Positions 1 through 6,398 of a DNA stretch of 6,556 nt are shown here, piece after piece. The position numbers were made by a program, and so were the translations under genes. Origin of the DNA: an uncultured Bacteroidales bacterium (GTDB taxonomy: Bacteria; Bacteroidota; Bacteroidia; Bacteroidales; F082); contig CALGBV010000435.1 in NCBI GenBank assembly GCA_937884015.1, positions 1-6,556 of the forward strand. Reading direction: 5' to 3'. Below the pieces are notes generated by a model. That model was not told where the DNA came from and made no database searches. It saw nothing but the letters and a program-made list of their open reading frames with translations. Within the stretch, counting starts at the first letter, position 1. Each line of letters begins with the position of its first letter.

Positions 1-310
1 CATAGAAATCCATGTTAACATCGACTTCTGGGTCAGCGGGGTTCAGCGGCCAGTTTTCGATGCTCGAAGCCACACGCTGCTTCGGCGAAACGACAAAAGC
101 ACCTTCAATTTTTGGCGGGATGGCACCTTGAGGGAATGTCCCAAGCACCAAGTCAAACGCTTGTTTTGTCGAGTCGGGAATCACCTGCAGGATTTCCTCA
201 ATATACGACTCACTTCCAACCGGAACAATAGTCGTTTCGTCGTTCTTTGTGCATGATGCAAAGACTGCAGCCAGCACGATGCACGAAAACCAAAATATCC
301 TCTTTTTCAT
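1..310 (-). CDS. Putative outer-membrane lipoprotein, N-terminal 103 codons (3' end outside window)
   Basis: Read on the minus strand, ATG at 308-310 opens a frame that runs off the left edge without a stop. The protein starts MKKRIFWF, followed by a hydrophobic stretch and a lipobox, FASC, with the lipidated Cys at residue 20. This is a signal peptidase II signal. The mature end reads CTKNDE; acidic residues just after the Cys resemble the lipoprotein export signal that sends Bacteroidota lipoproteins to the cell surface (inference). Further in, a segment around IPDS (residues 44-47) and PPKIEGAFVVSP (about residues 65-76) resembles hypothetical Bacteroidota lipoproteins I recall having a PPxIEGxY-x-x-SP motif, but I cannot name a domain and did not verify this. 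No function is proposed. There is no Shine-Dalgarno sequence; a promoter-like element lies 18 nt upstream of the ATG, suggesting at least partly independent transcription from the 1127-residue gene 32 nt upstream. Confidence 0.85.
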   Translation of the reverse strand, partial: MKKRIFWFSCIVLAAVFASCTKNDETTIVPVGSESYIEEILQVIPDSTKQAFDLVLGTFPQGAIPPKIEGAFVVSPKQRVASSIENWPLNPADPEVDVNMDFY

Positions 311-328
311 TTCTTAAGATTTAGTCGG

Positions 329-336
329 CAAAAATA
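329..336 (-). promoter_or_regulatory. Bacteroidota -7 promoter-like element upstream of the lipoprotein gene
   Basis: The minus strand reads TATTTTTG here, an exact match to the Bacteroidota -7 consensus TAnnTTTG. It ends 18 nt before the lipoprotein ATG. The same octamer, also preceded by TTTTC, lies 19 nt before the ATG of the 848-residue gene, and this parallel is the main support. The expected -33 TTTG is not seen at 19-21 nt spacing; that position falls inside the end of the 1127-residue coding sequence. It may be a weak promoter or a chance match in AT-rich DNA. Confidence 0.45.
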
Positions 337-342
337 GAAAAT

Positions 343-3300
343 TTATCGGCTTACGGCGATTTGTTTCACCATTTTTCCCTTCGTTGTCCTGATTTCAAGC
401 AGATACAAGGCGGGAGCAAATTCCGACAGATTCAGTTCTGCATGGTCATTCTTGCCATATTGATTGATGGTCAGAACCTGTCCCAACATATCCATCACCT
501 TGATTTCGGTTATCTCAACGGCTTCGACGGTCAGGATTCCTGAAGTAGGATTCGGGAAAATCTTTGCCTCGGCCACGTTGTCATTCACATCAAAATAACT
601 GGCATTGATTAAAATGGAACGCGTCATTTCACCGCAATATTCATTTTGGATTGTAACCGTCAATTCGGCAGTGCCCGGCGTTGCAACGTACAAGACACAT
701 TCGCTGTCGAAACTCTCAACGATTTGCCAACCAGGATTCGACAAATGCCACGAGCAGGAACTGACGTCATCATCTTTATCGATGTAATAACGATACAGGC
801 CCGAAAGCAAATCCGTTGCAACATACACCTGAGTTTCGCCATGAATCTGATAGGAATTCTGAGCGTTATGCACCGAAAAATGATACAGGTTAATGATGCT
901 GTCGCAACCATACTGTGAGGGCACAGTATCACCGTAGACATCAAAATCGCTGTAGTGGATTATGCCGCCCCACTCCACTGAGTCACAGGCTATGGAATCG
1001 ATTTCCACGACGGACATCTCCAGCAGGCTGAAATGCATGGTCACAATACTGTCGCAACCATTTTCCGCCACAAAGGTCTGCTGGTAATCGCCAGGTTCGT
1101 AGTACGGCATACCATTCCAGACATACGGAATGCAACCTTGCAAATCAAACTCATGATAGACAGGTCTCTTTATGTCGAGATGCAGGGTGACGATGCTGTC
1201 GCAACCCATTACACTATAGTATTGATGCTGATAGTCACCACTTTCGGTGTAGGTGTCAAGTCCCCAAGTGTATGAATTGCAAGCTTCGGCAAAAACATCT
1301 TCATCGAATGTCTCCGAAATGGTCAAGTGCAGGATGAAAAGGCTGTCGCAGCCATTCGGATTCTCTATTTCATGCTCATAATCACCGCCTACAGTGTAAG
1401 TGGTGCCAAACCATTCAAATTCACCACAACCGGTCTGACTTGTCTCTTCCACATAGGAATCGCCAATCTCGAGGTGCATGATCAGAAGGCTATCGCAACC
1501 CTGAGTGTTTTCAATGACATGATAATAAATGCCAGGTTCGGTATAAAGGCTGTCGTACCACTCATATGACTCGCAAGCCTGAATATAAAACTCATCGAAC
1601 GAGCTATGGTTGATTGTCAAAGGCAGGATTTCGACTTGTGAGCACCCCGTAGGCCCCAAAGTCTCATAACGGCAGTAACCGCTTTGTGTGTAAACCACAT
1701 CATGCCATTCGTAGCTGTCGCATGCCGTTACAGGTGCCAGGGTGTCAAGAGTGCTGTAATTTACCGTAACGAAGATTCTTTCCAAACGATCGCAGCCCTC
1801 GGGCGTAACCGTTTCCTGCGTATAAAGACCTGTTTCCGTAATGATTCTTCCATTCCAAAGATAGGAATCGCAGGCTTCAACATGTTCATAATCAATGGTG
1901 TCGCCATAATGAATAGTCAAAGGAAGCACATAACGGAGATTGCAACCGAACTGATTGACGGTATCGAAATAGTATTCGCCGCTTTGGGTGTAAACCTGGC
2001 CATGCCATTCATATTCATCACATTCCGTGACAGGCTGCAAATTCACGGTCTCGCTATGATTGATTGTAAGCGGCAGATATTCAATGCGTTCACAACCCCA
2101 TTCATTGACGGTTTGGTTAGAAATGGTTCCGCTTTCATCGTAAGTAATGCCATACCATTCATAACTATCACATGCCGAAACTGGGTCAAGCATCACCTCA
2201 TCAGCATAATGCAGCGTCAAGTTCAAGACAAATGTACTGTCGCAACTGCCTTGCACACCCGCCACGCTGACGGAATCGACAATGCTTTGCGTGTAGGTGC
2301 GACCCGTTCTCGGCCAATAGTATTCCTCACATTCCGTGACGTTTACCACTTCGCGGTAAGCATTACTAATGGTCAGATGCAGGATTTCCAAACGGTCGCA
2401 ACCATGCTCGTTGGTCGTCATGTAAGTCTTATCGCCACTTGCATTATACGTTACGCCATGCCAAGTGTATTCCTCGCAGGCCGAAACACTCATTTCAACC
2501 ATATCGCTGTGGTGAATGGTGAGCGGGAGATGCTGCACATGTGTGCATCCCCACTGGTTGACCGTCTCATAATCATAGAGTCCGCTTGCAGTGTAAGTGA
2601 CGCCATGCCACGTAAATTCATCGCAGCTTTCCATTGCTGGCAAGGTTTCTTCGGTGGCATGATGAATGGAAAGATTCAGAGTAATCAGGCTGTCGCAGCC
2701 GCTTGGGTTCACTTTCACATACTGCCAGATACCATCCGAAGTATAGGTCTGATTGGTGTAGCCCGTCCAAGTAAAGGATTCACAAGCATGTTGGTTGATA
2801 GTGCGTTGCGGGCGCGGCTGAACGGTAATGTTCACCGTTCCGTATTCAATAATATCATTTGTGCCAAATGTCAACTTATAAGTGAAGCTATCCGGACCGA
2901 CATAATTGCTATTTGGCGTATATGTGAACGTAGTTCCGGAAAAGAAATCCAAAGAACCGTGCAGAGGCAAGGTGCTGACGGAGAAATCGACATCGGAGAC
3001 AATGCTTTGGGGCGAAATCACATCATTTGCCATCGGGTCAAAATTCACTTGTGTTCCAAAACAGGTTGTCACATTGTCGTCAACGGCGTCAACGACATTG
3101 GTATACAGATAATTCAACGAAATATCATCAAGGCCGAAATCATCGCCCAAATTAGCAGGCCATGTGCAATTGTCGTAGATGGCAATCGTGACCTGAGTCT
3201 TGTTTCCGCTATACCAATGATACACAGGAAATTGATCCCAATAACCTTGACCGGAATGTAGCTGAGGCTGAAATTCATTCCCCACTGTTGAGCCATCAAA

Positions 3301-3726
3301 CTTCACGATGAATTTTGCGCGGTAATTGAACAATGGACTTCCGCCATTATTCAAATGTGTAGCCCAAAATGTGAAATCGTAATAGGAATGTGGCTGAACC
3401 GTAACGGTTTCCTTCCACACAATGGCTGTGCTTGGATTAACCAGATTACCGCCAGCGCCATTGGCAATGAAATATTTTCCCGAGCCCGAAGTGTGGTCTG
3501 CCAGACTGAAAAAGTGCCCCGCATTATAAGCGCCGGCATTTACATCCACCACATATCTCGCACCCTGGGAGAGGTCCAAACTATATTGATAATCCGTCTG
3601 GAAACCAACATTTCCCGAATCGAAGTTCCCATTTGTAATGACATTCTGGGACCAACCCGAAACACCGAAAAAGGCACTTAACATTAGCGCCAAGCCAAGA
3701 GTAAATCTTTTTTTCATTTCATTCAT
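343..3726 (-). CDS. T9SS-exported repeat protein, 13 two-Cys repeats (1127 aa), adhesin-like
   Basis: A large exported protein with no catalytic motif that I recognise. Domains in order: signal peptide about 1-26 (KKR, hydrophobic core, GWS then Gln27, fitting the Bacteroidota preference for Gln after signal peptidase I cleavage); jelly-roll/carbohydrate-binding-like domain about 28-206 (starts ITNGNF, ends FGLDDIS); Big_9/cadherin-like domain about 212-303 (DDN, AND, YTPNSNYVGPDSFTY); thirteen Cys-rich repeats 315-954; Ig/PKD-like module about 957-1047; T9SS type A sorting domain 1056-1127 (FPNPTSGILTVE, LGQ, final basic strand). The T9SS would carry it across the outer membrane and the sorting peptidase would remove the last domain (family knowledge). 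A second ATG at codon 4 gives MKKRFTLG, like its neighbours' starts, and may be the true start (3715-3717). It lies 52 nt after the paralogous 848-residue gene with no clear promoter of its own, so co-transcription is likely. Surface attachment is inferred. Confidence 0.93.
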   Translation of the reverse strand: MNEMKKRFTLGLALMLSAFFGVSGWSQNVITNGNFDSGNVGFQTDYQYSLDLSQGARYVVDVNAGAYNAGHFFSLADHTSGSGKYFIANGAGGNLVNPSTAIVWKETVTVQPHSYYDFTFWATHLNNGGSPLFNYRAKFIVKFDGSTVGNEFQPQLHSGQGYWDQFPVYHWYSGNKTQVTIAIYDNCTWPANLGDDFGLDDISLNYLYTNVVDAVDDNVTTCFGTQVNFDPMANDVISPQSIVSDVDFSVSTLPLHGSLDFFSGTTFTYTPNSNYVGPDSFTYKLTFGTNDIIEYGTVNITVQPRPQRTINQHACESFTWTGYTNQTYTSDGIWQYVKVNPSGCDSLITLNLSIHHATEETLPAMESCDEFTWHGVTYTASGLYDYETVNQWGCTHVQHLPLTIHHSDMVEMSVSACEEYTWHGVTYNASGDKTYMTTNEHGCDRLEILHLTISNAYREVVNVTECEEYYWPRTGRTYTQSIVDSVSVAGVQGSCDSTFVLNLTLHYADEVMLDPVSACDSYEWYGITYDESGTISNQTVNEWGCERIEYLPLTINHSETVNLQPVTECDEYEWHGQVYTQSGEYYFDTVNQFGCNLRYVLPLTIHYGDTIDYEHVEACDSYLWNGRIITETGLYTQETVTPEGCDRLERIFVTVNYSTLDTLAPVTACDSYEWHDVVYTQSGYCRYETLGPTGCSQVEILPLTINHSSFDEFYIQACESYEWYDSLYTEPGIYYHVIENTQGCDSLLIMHLEIGDSYVEETSQTGCGEFEWFGTTYTVGGDYEHEIENPNGCDSLFILHLTISETFDEDVFAEACNSYTWGLDTYTESGDYQHQYYSVMGCDSIVTLHLDIKRPVYHEFDLQGCIPYVWNGMPYYEPGDYQQTFVAENGCDSIVTMHFSLLEMSVVEIDSIACDSVEWGGIIHYSDFDVYGDTVPSQYGCDSIINLYHFSVHNAQNSYQIHGETQVYVATDLLSGLYRYYIDKDDDVSSCSWHLSNPGWQIVESFDSECVLYVATPGTAELTVTIQNEYCGEMTRSILINASYFDVNDNVAEAKIFPNPTSGILTVEAVEITEIKVMDMLGQVLTINQYGKNDHAELNLSEFAPALYLLEIRTTKGKMVKQIAVSR
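865..2784 (-). repeat. Coding tandem array: 13 repeats of about 49 residues in the 1127-aa protein
   Basis: First cysteines of successive units are at residues 315, 368, 417, 466, 519, 569, 619, 669, 718, 767, 816, 865 and 914. The steps are 49-50 residues except two of 53. The second Cys follows 26 residues later in ten units, 27 in the last, and 29 in units 1 and 4. Each unit has C-x(2)-[YF]-x-W (Trp at Cys+5 in all thirteen; the aromatic is Val in unit 13), then usually YT-x-SG-x-Y, then GC(DS), then a strand like L-x-LTI. At DNA level only short words recur, such as the codons for GCDS, so the units are old and diverged. Two conserved Cys per unit suggest a disulfide per unit in an oxidising extracellular setting (inference). 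Similar CDSY-x-W...GCDS repeats are familiar in exported Bacteroidota proteins; I know no settled function. Confidence 0.93.
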
Positions 3727-3769
3727 GCTTTGTTACTTGATTGAATAATGGATTTTTAAACAAAAAGCA
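3726..3769 (-). repeat. Imperfect inverted repeat spanning the gap before the 1127-aa gene
   Basis: In transcript orientation TGCTTTTTGTT (3759-3769) can pair with AACAAAGCA (3726-3734), nine pairs with a two-T bulge and a loop of about 24 nt. The second arm includes the A of the first ATG of the 1127-residue gene. It could form an mRNA hairpin in the 52-nt gap between the two large genes, weakly hindering initiation at the first ATG but not at the ATG three codons later. The stem is AT-rich with a long loop, so chance is a real alternative. Nothing else in this gap looks like a terminator or a consensus promoter. Confidence 0.3.
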
Positions 3770-3778
3770 TACCATATT

Positions 3779-6325
3779 TTATCGTGCAACTTCTATCTTC
3801 CGCACGCACCTTCCCCACTCCGCGATGATTTCAACATAATATAATGCCGAAGGCAACTTTTCCGTGCCAATAATCAGCCTGTCAGTCGACAAACCGGTGT
3901 GCTTTTGGCAAATCTGGCCAAACATATTGTAAACGCAGACCTGACGGATTCCATCCGCCTCAACGGTAAGCTGTCCGTGAGCAGGGTTAGGATAAAGCAG
4001 CACCTGCCTTGTTTCGAATTCTTCGACATCGTAGAAAGAACACACCAGCCAATACCTGCTTTCCTTCCCTTCCGGAGCGCATTTACTGTAAGCAACCGCT
4101 TTCAGCCAGACCGTATCAGGAACATGATTCAACACGTAAACTCCACACGACTTGCCATCGGAAGATGGTTCCAAGACCCATCCGACAGGAGGCTCAAGGC
4201 TCCACACAATGCTATAATATTCAGCGTTTTCATTGACAGTAGCAACATTGTAGGTATATTCGTTGATTTGGAATTCGGTTGCCGTAACAACCCAATGCGA
4301 TATTCCGGAAGTCGCAGAATTAATTTCCGTCAGTTCCGGCGTATAATTCAGCGAAAGCTTCAGAATCAGAGTACTGTCACACCCCGAGTGATTCTGCCGA
4401 TGTATTTCGTATGTGCCGCTTTCGTAATACGTTGAATCCTGCCATTCATAAAAATCGCATTCATCATCAATATCAAAGACATTTGGCTCCGAATCGGTTC
4501 CCGCAATCAGATTCAGGTTGAAGGTGACAAAACAATCGCCAACGCTAACATCTTGAGAATAAAATCCTTCTTCGTTCAAATAGCCCAAATCATAGCCGTG
4601 ACTTTGCCAATGATAAGGCAGTTCACAAGTCGCGTCTTCTTCATCAAACGTTTCACTTTGCACGATGGTCAGGTTCAGCCGCACCAAACTGTCGCAACCA
4701 TGAGGGCCTACATAATAATGCGAATAAATTCCAGATTGCGTATAAACCGAGTCGCACCAAGGACTTTGGAACGCATTGCAGCCCAATGTGTCGATGGTGA
4801 TTTGCGAAGCCTGATAAACCGTCAAATCAAGATAATAAATTCGGTCACACTCATCGCCTTGACCTTCAACGATGACTGTATCACGGCATGACTGTTCATA
4901 ATGATAAATCTCGCCTTCAACATCCCAATCGTATGAATAACAGACTTTTGGTGTATCAAAATGTTCCGAAGCCGAACCCATGGTAAGATGCAAGGTGACA
5001 ATGCTGTCGCACCCCAGCTGCGTCTGAATGGTATCGAAATAATCGCCGGAACTCTGACATTCCATGCCATGCCAGAAAAAAGGCTCGCAAACCGAAGCAA
5101 CAGTATCGGAAAACACTGTTTCTGCTATCGTAAGATGCAAGATGTAAACGCTATCGCATCCATGCTGCCCGGCTCCAGGAACCGTAACCATATAATCATC
5201 TGTTTCCGTATAAGTGTTTCCGTGCCAATGGAATTCCCCGCACGACACATGGGTTTCTTCTTTCAACTGCTGTCCGTAAACCGTGACATTCACCGTCGCC
5301 TCCGCCGATTGGCCACTGCAAGTTATCCGGTAACGGAAAGAATCAGTTCCTGAAAAACCATTGTTTGGCGTATAGCGCATGATGCTGTTTGCGTATGTTG
5401 CCGAACCATTAGTGGGTTGTTGTATAATGCTGCACGACAAATTGTTACAACTTTGCAACACATGGTCATTGTCAAGAAAATCAATGGTGACAGGAGTTTC
5501 GTAACACGTTGAGACATTATCGTTTTCGGCACTCATGGCATCCACGGTAACGGTGCTATGCGCTTCGCTGTCGTAGACCAATTGGCAGAAAGAAATGTCG
5601 TCAAGACCGAAATCGTTTCCGCCGCCCGTAGTGTTCTGATTCAGAATGGTGATGGTGGCCGAAGTCGAATTGCCGCTATTCCAAATCTGATAGAACTGAA
5701 TCCAGGTGTTTGTCGTAGCCGGTGCCGAAAACACACGGCCAATCTGCTGCCCATTGATGCTGAACTGCAATTGGGCCTCGGCACCCGCGCAAACCGAACA
5801 GACGTATGTGGAAAAAGCGTAATTCGTGTTTTGCTGCACCGACACGGTTTCCGTCCAGACATTTGTGCCAGGCATTGTCGCGCCATTGATAATCATGAAA
5901 TTACCCGACCCACCATGTCCATGCCCGACAAAACTTTCATGATGCCAGCTTGCATCACTATCAACATAATAGGTACCCTCGCCATAGAGGTCTGAATTGT
6001 ATTGATACGATGAAGTGAAGCCCGTTTTGCCTTGCTCGAAATCGCCATTCGTAACGCGCTCAGGACCAGGCTCAAAGCCCGTGCAGGTATAAGTTGTCGT
6101 AACGCTGGGTGATGCAACCGTTGTCGGACCGATTGTAGTACTCAATCCGGTTGCCGGCGACCATTGGAAAAACGTTGCGCCCGTTGCATTCAAAGTCACC
6201 GATTCGCCTGGCTGAATGACAGGATTTACAGGCGTAATGACAACACTACGGCAGCCATTCTCTTGGGCAAAGCCAAATGCTACAGAGAAAAGCAACAAAA
6301 CGGCTATAAAGATTCTCTTTTCCAT
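3779..6325 (-). CDS. T9SS-exported repeat protein, 6 two-Cys repeats (848 aa), paralog of the 1127-aa protein
   Basis: Exported, probably surface-located protein with no recognised catalytic motif. Domains in order: signal peptide 1-20 (FGFA, then Gln21, fitting the Bacteroidota Gln rule); Ig/PKD-like domain about 27-83 (QPGESVTLNATG, WSPATGLS, SPSVTTTYTCTG); jelly-roll/carbohydrate-binding-like domain about 90-247 (VTNGDFEQG to FGLDDIS); Big_9/cadherin-like domain about 264-349 (ENDN, DNDH, YTPNNGFSGTDSF); six Cys-rich repeats 362-660; Ig/PKD-like module about 672-767; T9SS type A sorting domain about 776-848 (YPNPAHGQLTVE, MFGQ, basic last strand ending VAR). Apart from the extra N-terminal Ig-like domain and fewer repeats, the order matches the downstream 1127-residue protein, so the two are paralogs by tandem duplication (inference). 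The start is supported by the signal peptide and by a consensus promoter 19 nt upstream. It likely heads a two-gene transcript. Ligand unknown; adhesion or glycan binding is a guess from the domains. Confidence 0.93.
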   Translation of the reverse strand: MEKRIFIAVLLLFSVAFGFAQENGCRSVVITPVNPVIQPGESVTLNATGATFFQWSPATGLSTTIGPTTVASPSVTTTYTCTGFEPGPERVTNGDFEQGKTGFTSSYQYNSDLYGEGTYYVDSDASWHHESFVGHGHGGSGNFMIINGATMPGTNVWTETVSVQQNTNYAFSTYVCSVCAGAEAQLQFSINGQQIGRVFSAPATTNTWIQFYQIWNSGNSTSATITILNQNTTGGGNDFGLDDISFCQLVYDSEAHSTVTVDAMSAENDNVSTCYETPVTIDFLDNDHVLQSCNNLSCSIIQQPTNGSATYANSIMRYTPNNGFSGTDSFRYRITCSGQSAEATVNVTVYGQQLKEETHVSCGEFHWHGNTYTETDDYMVTVPGAGQHGCDSVYILHLTIAETVFSDTVASVCEPFFWHGMECQSSGDYFDTIQTQLGCDSIVTLHLTMGSASEHFDTPKVCYSYDWDVEGEIYHYEQSCRDTVIVEGQGDECDRIYYLDLTVYQASQITIDTLGCNAFQSPWCDSVYTQSGIYSHYYVGPHGCDSLVRLNLTIVQSETFDEEDATCELPYHWQSHGYDLGYLNEEGFYSQDVSVGDCFVTFNLNLIAGTDSEPNVFDIDDECDFYEWQDSTYYESGTYEIHRQNHSGCDSTLILKLSLNYTPELTEINSATSGISHWVVTATEFQINEYTYNVATVNENAEYYSIVWSLEPPVGWVLEPSSDGKSCGVYVLNHVPDTVWLKAVAYSKCAPEGKESRYWLVCSFYDVEEFETRQVLLYPNPAHGQLTVEADGIRQVCVYNMFGQICQKHTGLSTDRLIIGTEKLPSALYYVEIIAEWGRCVRKIEVAR
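4346..5242 (-). repeat. Coding tandem array: 6 degenerate two-Cys repeats in the 848-aa protein
   Basis: Units begin at Cys 362, 413, 462, 516, 567 and 623, with steps of 51, 49, 54, 51 and 56 residues, less regular than in the paralog. The second Cys is at 390, 439, 493, 544, 598 and 649. Trp stands at Cys+5 in units 1, 2, 3 and 6 but at +7 in unit 4 and +6 in unit 5. GCDS is kept in units 1, 2, 4 and 6; unit 3 has ECDR and unit 5 has DCFV. Units 2, 3 and 4 each have a third Cys (423, 480, 524). The core words, W, YT-x-SG-x-Y, GCDS and L-x-LT[IV], show this is the same family as the 13-unit array. Confidence 0.9.
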
Positions 6326-6344
6326 GATTTTCAGATTTTTGGGA

Positions 6345-6376
6345 CAAAAATAAGAAAATTGTATTATTCAAGCAAA
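6345..6376 (-). promoter_or_regulatory. Consensus Bacteroidota promoter for the 848-aa gene (and probably the 1127-aa gene)
   Basis: In minus-strand orientation, TTTG (6373-6376) is followed by a 20-nt spacer and TATTTTTG (6345-6352). This fits the Bacteroidota sigma-ABfr consensus TTTG-N(19-21)-TAnnTTTG exactly at every fixed base. The -7 element ends 19 nt before the ATG at 6323-6325, leaving a very short leader with no Shine-Dalgarno sequence, usual for the phylum. No comparable element precedes the downstream 1127-residue gene, so this promoter may serve both. No operator-like palindrome was seen around it. Confidence 0.75.
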
Positions 6377-6378
6377 AT

Positions 6379-6397
6379 GCAACCGAAAATTCGTTGC
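6379..6397 (-). terminator. Possible weak terminator hairpin after the right-edge gene
   Basis: Immediately after the stop codon at 6399-6401 the minus strand reads GCAAC, nine bases, then GTTGC, and continues ATTTTGC. The five-pair stem could extend by two pairs with a bulged G. The T run is only four long and overlaps the -33 element of the next promoter. It would separate the upstream gene from the 848-residue gene, but it is short and lacks a proper U tract, so it may not function. Confidence 0.3.
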
Positions 6398-6398
6398 T

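Noticed and set aside
865..2784. Regularly spaced short words such as gctgtcgcaacc at about 147-bp steps, considered as a CRISPR or DNA-level repeat array
   Set aside because: The spacing is 49 codons and the words encode the conserved GCDS of each protein unit. There are no long identical repeats and everything is in one open frame.
1684..3261. Long plus-strand open frame (525 codons, TTG start) antisense to the 1127-residue gene
   Set aside because: It is in exact codon register with the real gene, so its lack of stops only means that TTA, CTA and TCA codons are absent there on the sense strand. The product has no recognisable domain and simply mirrors the repeats, while the opposite strand encodes signal peptide, known domains and sorting signal.
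3727..3778. A separate promoter for the 1127-residue gene
   Set aside because: TTTTTG occurs at 3761-3766, but no TAnnTTTG lies 19-21 nt downstream of it, and as a -7 element itself it lacks the TA and a -33 partner.
3899..4435. Plus-strand open frame of 178 codons inside the 848-residue gene
   Set aside because: Shadow of the real gene, with no domain, no promoter and no start context. The sense strand encodes the T9SS sorting domain and last repeat here.
343..6325. An enzyme, toxin or defence system in the two large proteins
   Set aside because: No catalytic motif was found. All parts are beta-rich binding, spacer or sorting modules. The locus is best read as exported structural or adhesin-like proteins of a familiar Bacteroidota type.
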